Shown here one piece after another: positions 6,274 through 11,297 of a stretch of DNA of 11,297 bases (within the stretch, counting starts at the first letter, position 1; each line of letters begins with the position of its first letter). A program made the position numbers and the translations under genes. Source of the DNA: Deltaproteobacteria bacterium (lineage in GTDB: Bacteria > Myxococcota > UBA796 > SXON01); NCBI GenBank assembly GCA_947483545.1, contig CANKNP010000161.1, positions 1 to 11,297 on the forward strand, read 5' to 3'. Below the pieces are notes generated by a model. It was not told the origin of the DNA. It saw nothing but the letters and a program-made list of their open reading frames with translations, and made no database searches.

Positions 6274-7002
6274 TCAGCCACTCACCCGCTGCTTGACCAC
6301 GCGCCCCAAAAACAGGGCATTGCCGATCAGGTACCGCCTCCAAAGCCGCCGGGGTTCCGTAATCAGCCGCGCAAGCCACTCCTGGTTGTTGTGCAGCCAC
6401 GCCGGTCCCCGACTGACCTTGCCGCTGACAAAATCGGCCGTGGCGCCCACCACCCAGACCACCGGCGCTTGAATCCTGGCGCGGTTTTCAGCGACCCAGA
6501 TCTCCTGCGTCGGCGTGCCCATGCCGACCAGCACGATCGCCGGGCTGGCCGCATTGATCCTGGCGATCAGCGCGTCATTCTCCGGCCCAGACTTCGGGTG
6601 GTAGCCATGCTCGGAGATGACGTCGAGGTTCGGGTGTCGCTCACGAAGCTTCTCGGCGGCGGCGGCCGTCACGCCGGGCTCCCCGGCGACCCAGAACACC
6701 CGGTGCCGACCCTCACAGTGCGCAGCGAAGTCCCAGATCCAATCGGCGCCGGTCATGCGCTGGGGGAGATCGGTGCCCAACATCCGCGCGCCGAGGACCA
6801 CGCCGGAGCCGTCGCAGAAGCAGATGTCGGCGGCGTTCAGAAAATCGCGGAGGGCGGGGGTGCGCGCGCATTCGTTGAGGACGTGGACGTTGGCATAGGC
6901 GACCGTGGCGGCGCCCCGGAGGATCAGCTCGTCCACGCGGGCGAGGAGCCCGAGGATGTCGAAGGCATCGACGCGGACGCCGAGGAGGTGGACGGGGGGC
7001 AC
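6274..7002 (-). CDS. WecG/TagA/CpsF family (GT26) glycosyltransferase
   Basis: The protein has 242 residues, the normal family length. Members transfer a sugar (ManNAc in TagA, ManNAcA in WecG) from UDP to a lipid-linked acceptor at the inner membrane during polysaccharide or teichoic-acid assembly. Visible motifs are VAYANVHVLN (34-43), C-D64-G-S-G-V-V-L-G-A-R with the conserved catalytic Asp, GTDLPQRMTGADW, GMGTPTQEIW, and GATADFVSGKVSRGPAWLHN with the following EWLARLITEPRRLWRRYLIGN region. The C-terminal basic/aromatic stretch is the part thought to hold these enzymes at the membrane. The GTG start lies 4 bases after the lipoprotein stop, so it is probably read from the same transcript. 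The exact sugar cannot be told from the sequence. Confidence 0.92.
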   Translation of the reverse strand: MPPVHLLGVRVDAFDILGLLARVDELILRGAATVAYANVHVLNECARTPALRDFLNAADICFCDGSGVVLGARMLGTDLPQRMTGADWIWDFAAHCEGRHRVFWVAGEPGVTAAAAEKLRERHPNLDVISEHGYHPKSGPENDALIARINAASPAIVLVGMGTPTQEIWVAENRARIQAPVVWVVGATADFVSGKVSRGPAWLHNNQEWLARLITEPRRLWRRYLIGNALFLGRVVKQRVSG

Positions 7003-7006
7003 GGGG

Positions 7007-8221
7007 CTAGTTGGAAGTGATGGCCACGCCGGCGATGAAATAGGTCCCGGCGACCTCAGAGTCGCCGTTGTTGTACGGCACCTTGCCGGTGCCCGTCTGG
7101 GTACGTCCGAGCAAGATGACGAGGGCCCGATTGCTCGCCCAGGATCGCCAAACGCCCGATGGGATCGTAAACGACCCGTCGTCGTTGAGCGCGCAGCTCA
7201 CGGACTCCACCACGCTGGTCCCCGCTGCATCGTAGAGTTGGAAACTCGCGGTCATGTAGTCACCCCCCGAGCCGTTCCATCCGAGGGTGAAGGCGTTGCG
7301 CGAGACGTAGGGCAGGTTGCTCCCCGAGATGTTCGGGCTGGTCACCGTGAAGGACGACGGCGTGCGGGCGATGTTCGGCATCGCAAAATCCGGAAATACC
7401 CCCCCGCTCGCAATGATGTCCTGGTCGTAGGTGCCCGACTGCACGAACTGATTGTTCGTGAGCGTGGGCAGGTCGTAATTGCTGTAGCTGCTCTGCCAGC
7501 CAAATGTCAATGTCTCCCCGTTGGAGGCCTGCCAGGTTGCGTTGGTCCCCCCAACCACGCTTGAGGTGTAGATTTCGGCGGTCGACGAATAGCCGGAGCT
7601 GCAACTGTCCATCGTGGAGGTCAGGAGTTGCCAGTATTTGGTCGAGCTCGGTTCGGTGTACACGTACCAGGCGTAGCCCTCGTCCTGCACGGACGACAAC
7701 CACCCCTCCCCCACATAGTGGTACCAAGAGATTTCACCGAGGACCCCCATCTTCCCCGTCGCATCCGCCACATAATAAAACCCGCTCGTCAACGTCCCAT
7801 CATTCGTATCCGTCGTGACCTTGACATCCACCGCGCCCTCTCCCGAAGCGGTCGGCGTGATCACGCGGATCTCCGTCGCGGTCACCGACTGGACCGTCGC
7901 CGCGCTCCCCCCAAATCGGACCGAGGCGGTGTTGTCAAACCCTGCCCCCGTGATCACCACCGCAGCGTTGCCCGCCGTGGTGCCGTACGCTGGGCTCACG
8001 CTCGAAATCCTCAGCGAGTCGGCGTCCGAGTCGGCATCGGTGTCCGTGTCGCCGTCCGCATCGGTGTCCGCATCCACATCGGAGTCCGCGTCGGTGTCCG
8101 CGTCCCCATCGGGGAAGCCGCTGTCGCCCGTGACGAGGTAGTCGAGCCCAAAGCCGCAGCCGGGGAACAGCACAAGCGTGGGGAGGAGCAGGGTCAGGGC
8201 GCGCGAGGGCAAGCAGTACAC
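7007..8221 (-). CDS. Lipoprotein with Asp-X repeat linker, IPT/TIG domain and unrecognised C-terminal region
   Basis: The GTG at 8221 gives 404 residues starting MYCLPSRALTLLLPTLVLFPGC, a compact lipoprotein signal peptide with its lipidated Cys at 22. An upstream GTG at 8317 would add 32 polar residues in front of it and overlap the radical SAM gene, so it is less likely. Residues 38-69 are sixteen consecutive Asp-X pairs (X = Ala, Thr, Ser, Gly, Val). Residues 70-152 look like an IPT/TIG immunoglobulin-like domain: ISSVSPAYGTTAGN, VVITGAGF, VRFGGSAAT, and IRVITPTASGEGAVDVKVTT. The remaining 250 or so residues are rich in Ser, Thr, Tyr, Trp and Gly, look beta-stranded and match no family that I recognise. 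It sits between the radical SAM and WecG-like genes, so it may be a surface partner of the glycan made by this locus; that is inference. Confidence 0.8.
   Translation of the reverse strand: MYCLPSRALTLLLPTLVLFPGCGFGLDYLVTGDSGFPDGDADTDADSDVDADTDADGDTDTDADSDADSLRISSVSPAYGTTAGNAAVVITGAGFDNTASVRFGGSAATVQSVTATEIRVITPTASGEGAVDVKVTTDTNDGTLTSGFYYVADATGKMGVLGEISWYHYVGEGWLSSVQDEGYAWYVYTEPSSTKYWQLLTSTMDSCSSGYSSTAEIYTSSVVGGTNATWQASNGETLTFGWQSSYSNYDLPTLTNNQFVQSGTYDQDIIASGGVFPDFAMPNIARTPSSFTVTSPNISGSNLPYVSRNAFTLGWNGSGGDYMTASFQLYDAAGTSVVESVSCALNDDGSFTIPSGVWRSWASNRALVILLGRTQTGTGKVPYNNGDSEVAGTYFIAGVAITSN
8015..8110 (-). repeat. Tandem Asp-X coding repeat in the lipoprotein
   Basis: Thirty-two codons encode Asp at every other position, sixteen times without interruption. 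The partner residues are Ala, Thr, Ser, Gly and Val, in variants of D-A-D-T-D-A-D-S. At the DNA level the units are imperfect 6- to 12-base repeats of GAC/GAT with GCG/ACC/TCC. Such tracts change length readily by slippage. The peptide is probably an extended, highly acidic spacer lifting the IPT/TIG domain off the membrane, possibly binding divalent cations. Confidence 0.85.
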
Positions 8222-8268
8222 AGGCAGTCTACCGGTTCGGGGGAAGGATACCGCGTTTTGAGCGGAGT

Positions 8269-8289
8269 CGTCCGACAGACGTGCGGACG
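8269..8289 (-). other. Hairpin between the radical SAM and lipoprotein genes
   Basis: CGTCCG and CGGACG form a 6-bp stem with a 9-base loop, located just past the radical SAM stop and about 48 bases before the preferred lipoprotein start. No T-run follows. It may be an mRNA processing or attenuation element, or chance. Confidence 0.25.
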
Positions 8290-8300
8290 GCGAGAAAGCC

Positions 8301-9809
8301 TTACGTGACCGTGACACGCCCCGCGGGGATCGCCCCGCCGCGCGCCTGATCCCGCTCCCCCAAGAACCTGAGCAGGTTCACCGCGCTCTTCGCCTTGTGG
8401 CGCACGTCCGTCAGCGAGCCGACGTGATCGACCTGCTGCAGGAGCCCACGGGGCGAGAGGTACTGGGTGGCATACGCGAGCTTCAACGCCAGCCGCAGCT
8501 CCCACGCCGAGAGGTGCGGCAGGTTCACGATGACCTCTTTGCTGTTGTCCGCCGGCACGAAGTCGCCGTCGATGAACCAGCCGTTCTCGATCGCCTGGTC
8601 ATAGAGCTCCGTGGAGGGCGAGGGCAGCGCCACGGAGAAGTGGACAAACCGCGTGCCAAGTTGTCGGGCCGCGCGCCAGGAGTGGAAGAGGGTCTTCCAG
8701 GTCTCGCGCGGGGAGGCGCCCATGAGCACGCTCACCTCGGGCTCCACGCCGGCCTCGCGGCACACCTGGACAGCCTTCACCACGTCTTTGACCTTCAGAT
8801 CCTTCGCCATGTCGTCCAGCAGCCCATCGTCGAAGCTCTCTGAGCCCATGTAGACCATCGAACAGCCAGCCTTGCCCATCGCACGCACCATGTTCACATC
8901 GTGCAGCATGTTGGCGCGGGCGAGGCCGATCCACTGCAGCCCGAGGGGCGTGATGCGCTCGCAGATCTCGGTGGTGCGCGCCTTTCCCCAGGTGAGCACG
9001 TTGTCCGCGATCTCGACGGCTCGGTAGCCGAGGGCGTGGATCTCCTCCATCTCGGCCACGATCTGGTCCACAGTACGCTTGCGCAACGGGGGGCGATCCT
9101 TGTACGTCGGCTGTAGGCGCTTGAACTCCAGCTCGATGGTCTGATCGACCGCGTTCGGGGTGCAGAACGTGCACCGGAACCCGCAGCCCCGGCTGAAAAC
9201 GGCGGCCGTGATCGGGTAGCGGTCCAGGCGGTTCGCCCTGTACTTTCCGAGGAGAAGGCGCCGGTCTGGAATTGGGAGGCCGGGCACGTCCAGCAGGTCG
9301 CGGAACCCCGTGCGCTTCTGACCCTGGTCCCAGTAGGCGAGGCCCGCCACCGACTCAGGGGTGCGCGTGCCCGCCCAGACCTCGCCGAGCTCCAGGAGCG
9401 TGTTCTCCGGCTCCCCGAGCAGCGCCCACGACTGGCCATGGGTCACGAACTCCGCCGGCTTCCACGTCGGGGCGGTCGCCGCATAGACCGACTGGATGCC
9501 AGGGTTGCGCTGGCGGAGGACCTTGGACGCCCTCAGGTCCTCCTCCGCCGAGAGGTACGTAGACCAGGAGACCGACACATCGTAGCGGTGGTCGGCGACG
9601 TGGCGCTCGAAGCCACGAGCGTCGATGCCCTCGGCCGGGCAATCGAGGAACCGGATGTCCCAGCCGGCCCGGTCACGGAGGTACGTGGCGAGCTGCAAAA
9701 GGTGCACGGGCGGCTTGTAGTCGTACCCGAAGTTGCACCCGTAGAGCCGATCGATGGGCATGCCGCGCCGGTTGTACTGGGGCGGCGGGATGTAGAAAAT
9801 CGCCTTCAC
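8301..9809 (-). CDS. B12-binding-type radical SAM protein
   Basis: The GTG at 9809 gives 502 residues starting VKAIFYIPPPQYNRRG. It overlaps the glycosyltransferase stop in a GTGA junction and has GGAG 7 bases upstream. The frame remains open further upstream, but only inside the neighbouring gene. Residues 30-190 have the layout of the cobalamin-binding domain that precedes many radical SAM cores (HLLQLATYLRDRAGWDIRFLD, then DVSVSWSTYLS), without the DxHxxG motif, as is common in this class. The radical SAM 4Fe-4S motif is S-R-G-C209-G-F-R-C213-T-F-C216. Later segments such as GYRAVEIADN and SMVYMGSESFDDGLLDDM, plus the C-terminal PSPSTELYDQAIENGWF, fit the same family. Such enzymes methylate or rearrange unactivated carbons in lipids, sugars or natural products. 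The substrate here is unknown; the glycosyltransferase context suggests a glycan or lipid carrier. Confidence 0.88.
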   Translation of the reverse strand: MKAIFYIPPPQYNRRGMPIDRLYGCNFGYDYKPPVHLLQLATYLRDRAGWDIRFLDCPAEGIDARGFERHVADHRYDVSVSWSTYLSAEEDLRASKVLRQRNPGIQSVYAATAPTWKPAEFVTHGQSWALLGEPENTLLELGEVWAGTRTPESVAGLAYWDQGQKRTGFRDLLDVPGLPIPDRRLLLGKYRANRLDRYPITAAVFSRGCGFRCTFCTPNAVDQTIELEFKRLQPTYKDRPPLRKRTVDQIVAEMEEIHALGYRAVEIADNVLTWGKARTTEICERITPLGLQWIGLARANMLHDVNMVRAMGKAGCSMVYMGSESFDDGLLDDMAKDLKVKDVVKAVQVCREAGVEPEVSVLMGASPRETWKTLFHSWRAARQLGTRFVHFSVALPSPSTELYDQAIENGWFIDGDFVPADNSKEVIVNLPHLSAWELRLALKLAYATQYLSPRGLLQQVDHVGSLTDVRHKAKSAVNLLRFLGERDQARGGAIPAGRVTVT

Positions 9810-11005
9810 GGGGAGGCTCCGGGGAAACGCAGGGAGTTGTACAGCTCTTCCAGGGCTATCGCGGTCGCGACGGGGTCGCGCTCCCGGGCGATCCGGGCGC
9901 GCGCACGATCCCCTATCTGCGCGGCCAGCGCCGGATCGCCGAGGATCTGCCGAAGCGGGGCAATCCACCCCGTGACCGCCCCGGCAGGGCACAGCAGGCC
10001 GTCCCTTCCATCGTCGATCTGCTCCGGGATCCCGCCGATGGAAGAGGCGAGCACCACCGCGCCAGCGGCCTGGGCCTCTGTCACGGCGTAGGGGTCGTTC
10101 TCCGGCCAACGGGACGGGACGAGGACGGCCTGGGCACGCAGCAAGGCCGCCCCCACCGCCTCGCGCGGCACCGCCCCGGGCGCCGCCACGTTCGGGAGGC
10201 GGCGCGCCCGGACAGAAGCGAGCAGCGGGCCGTCGCCGAGCAGGGTGAAGGAGGTTTCGGGGAAGGCCGCCGCGAGGGTGATCGTCTCGTCCACGCCCTT
10301 CTCCTCGACGAACCGCGAGGCGAACACGACGCCCCGCCTTTGCAGTTCGGACGAGGGGGGGAGCAAAACGGGGTTCGGCAGGTGAACGAGCCGAGCGCCT
10401 GGGAGTACCCCACGAACCTGCTCGGCCAGGAACCGACTGGGGGCGATGAAGGCGGCGACGTCGCGCTCGGGGCGCAAGACGCGGTGGATGCGCTTCTCCG
10501 CGACGAGCATGGCGGACTCGACAGGCACCGGCCGCTCAAGGCCACGGGTGCACCCGTGCCGCAGCGCGGGCAGAAGGGTGTCAGGGGTGCAGGCAAAGCA
10601 CGGGGCGCCTGCGCGGTAGTGCCGACCGGTCGGGCACGACCACTCGTAGTCGTGCAGCGTCCAAACCACCGGGACGCGCGCGGCGGCGAGGACCGGCAGA
10701 ACTGAGAGCGTGAGGTGGCGGTGGAGGTGGTGGACATGCGCGACGTCCACGGGGGCTGCCCGCAGCACGCGGCACAGCGCGCGCGCGGCCGCGCGCGACC
10801 AGAGCGCGCTCGCCACACCCCAGGGCTGCGCGTCCCGCCATCCGGGCCACGCGGCGTCGCCGGGCTCAGGCACGTTGTCCGGGTGCCGCATGCCGAAGGC
10901 GACGACGTCATGGCCGCGCGCCTGGAGCGCTTCCCGCTGGATCTGGAGGGAGGTCGTGTCGCCCCCTCGGGGGTGCCAGAACGAGTGGATCAGCAGGACG
11001 CGCAC
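9806..11005 (-). CDS. GT4-type glycosyltransferase (GT-B fold)
   Basis: The 399-residue protein begins MRVLLIHSFWHPRGGDTTSL, a typical GT-B N-terminus with a glycine-rich acceptor loop. Further motifs are VAHVHHLHRHLTLSVLP, WTLHDYEWSCPTG followed by a Cys cluster (C-F-A-C, then C in HGC), FIAPSRFLAEQV, VVFASRFVEEKGVDETI, FTLLGDGPLL and the donor-binding E302-N-D-P-Y-A-V-T-E310 (the E-x7-E of GT4 retaining enzymes) leading into SSIGGIPEQIDDGRDGLL. The protein is cytoplasmic or peripheral at the membrane and transfers a nucleotide-sugar residue to a growing glycan or lipid. It starts at GTG 11005 with no clear Shine-Dalgarno site. It is the first gene of the minus-strand cluster and its stop overlaps the radical SAM start by 4 bp. 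Confidence 0.93.
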   Translation of the reverse strand: MRVLLIHSFWHPRGGDTTSLQIQREALQARGHDVVAFGMRHPDNVPEPGDAAWPGWRDAQPWGVASALWSRAAARALCRVLRAAPVDVAHVHHLHRHLTLSVLPVLAAARVPVVWTLHDYEWSCPTGRHYRAGAPCFACTPDTLLPALRHGCTRGLERPVPVESAMLVAEKRIHRVLRPERDVAAFIAPSRFLAEQVRGVLPGARLVHLPNPVLLPPSSELQRRGVVFASRFVEEKGVDETITLAAAFPETSFTLLGDGPLLASVRARRLPNVAAPGAVPREAVGAALLRAQAVLVPSRWPENDPYAVTEAQAAGAVVLASSIGGIPEQIDDGRDGLLCPAGAVTGWIAPLRQILGDPALAAQIGDRARARIARERDPVATAIALEELYNSLRFPGASP

Positions 11006-11177
11006 GGCGGGGAGCTATCAAGGGCGAGAGCGAGGACCAAAGTGAGGGCCTCGGATCGGTGCGCTCAGGTCCGGAACCCCGCAGGACCGAGCCACGCCCG
11101 CAAAGGCACCCCTGAACCGGGGGGCTTGCCCACACACAGGAGAGCCGCGCGAACGAAAAGCTGGTAGGCTCCGGATC
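11006..11177. other. Divergent intergenic region
   Basis: These 172 bases separate the minus-strand glycosyltransferase start from the plus-strand CheA-like start, so promoters for both directions should lie here. I see no convincing -35/-10 pair on either strand and no RNA gene. A short inverted repeat, GGTCC and GGACC about 11 bases apart, lies near 11070-11090. Nothing else stands out. Confidence 0.5.
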
Positions 11178-11297
11178 GTGGATACCAGCCGTTACCGCGC
11201 GCTCTTTGTGGACGAGGCCCGCCGCATTGTCTCTCAGACCGATGCGGTGCTTGCAAAACCAATCCAGGACGCCGACTCTCAGACGTTGATGCGCCTC
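11178..11297 (+). CDS. CheA-like / Hpt-domain protein, N-terminal fragment (cut by window end)
   Basis: Forty codons are visible from a GTG at 11178, with no stop before the window ends. The peptide starts VDTSRYRALFVDEARRIVSQ and continues to QTLMRL. It resembles the first two helices of the CheA P1 (Hpt) domain, in which a (M/V)-D-x-S-x-Y-x-x-L-F-x-x-E-A-R pattern precedes the phospho-accepting His in an (A)-H-(S/T)-L-K-G motif. That His would lie just beyond the edge, so it cannot be checked here. CheA is the histidine kinase of chemosensory systems. A stand-alone Hpt protein is also possible. No strong ribosome-binding site is seen upstream. Confidence 0.6.
   Translation, partial: MDTSRYRALFVDEARRIVSQTDAVLAKPIQDADSQTLMRL

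Noticed and set aside
5824..7020. 398-codon open frame on the plus strand across rpsP, the intergenic gap and the wecG-like gene
   Set aside because: It is antisense to two clear family members, its composition looks like a frame shadow, and it has no recognisable motif.
8222..8317. Longer lipoprotein start (GTG at 8317)
   Set aside because: It would place 32 polar residues before the signal peptide and overlap the radical SAM gene; the GTG at 8221 gives a normal lipoprotein signal length.
9810..10109. Longer radical SAM start reaching to 10109
   Set aside because: The added 100 residues are an out-of-frame reading of the glycosyltransferase 3' end, while the GTG at 9809 has a GGAG site and a typical GTGA overlap.
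1..11297. CRISPR arrays, tRNA or rRNA genes, insertion sequences, phage genes
   Set aside because: No regularly spaced direct repeats, no cloverleaf that I could trace, no transposase or integrase motifs and no terminal inverted repeats were seen on either strand.

Overview
The window is a GC-rich (roughly two-thirds G+C), densely coded bacterial segment. It most likely comes from a member of the Myxococcota (the former myxobacterial 'deltaproteobacteria'), probably an uncultured lineage. Three things point that way: a surface protein ending in a Cys-Gly-Cys / short hydrophobic segment / Arg-Arg-Arg tail of MYXO-CTERM type, a member of the TIGR03790 family, and Asp/Thr/Ser-repeat linkers in two exported proteins. 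This placement is an inference from protein style, not from a marker-gene phylogeny.

Region 1 (1-4128, + strand) holds three genes that overlap end to start. The first is a protein with a proline-rich, acidic N-terminal region and a C-terminal GAF domain, cut by the left edge. The second is an exported TIGR03790-family protein with a C-terminal sorting signal. The third is a compact 535-residue lipoxygenase-like protein. The overlaps (TGATG, then 11 bp) suggest one operon. The lipoxygenase keeps the two His ligands of the H-x4-H helix, the third His and the C-terminal Ile carboxylate. It has Gly where the usual Asn/His/Ser ligand sits, and a His at the position of the second-sphere Gln. This block is the least expected part of the window.

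Region 2 (4135-5994, - strand) is a housekeeping ribosome-assembly operon, rpsP-khpA-rimM-trmD, with overlapping or abutting genes. It converges on the lipoxygenase gene with only 6 bp between the stop codons. The usual flanking partners ffh and rplS are not next to it. The trmD 3' end is a proline-rich, low-complexity extension, and the opposite strand there contains a canonical G-quadruplex motif.

Region 3 (6006-6273) is the main gap. It contains a likely promoter/leader for rpsP and two short hairpins after the upstream operon, but no gene that I can support.

Region 4 (6274-11005, - strand) is a cell-surface polysaccharide or glycoconjugate locus. In transcription order it encodes a GT4-type glycosyltransferase, a B12-binding-type radical SAM enzyme, a lipoprotein with a 16-fold Asp-X linker and an IPT/TIG domain, and a WecG/TagA/CpsF-family (GT26) glycosyltransferase. 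The first pair overlaps by 4 bp and the last pair is separated by 4 bp, so joint transcription is likely.

Region 5 (11006-11297) is a divergent intergenic region followed by the first 40 codons of a CheA/Hpt-like protein on the + strand that runs off the window.
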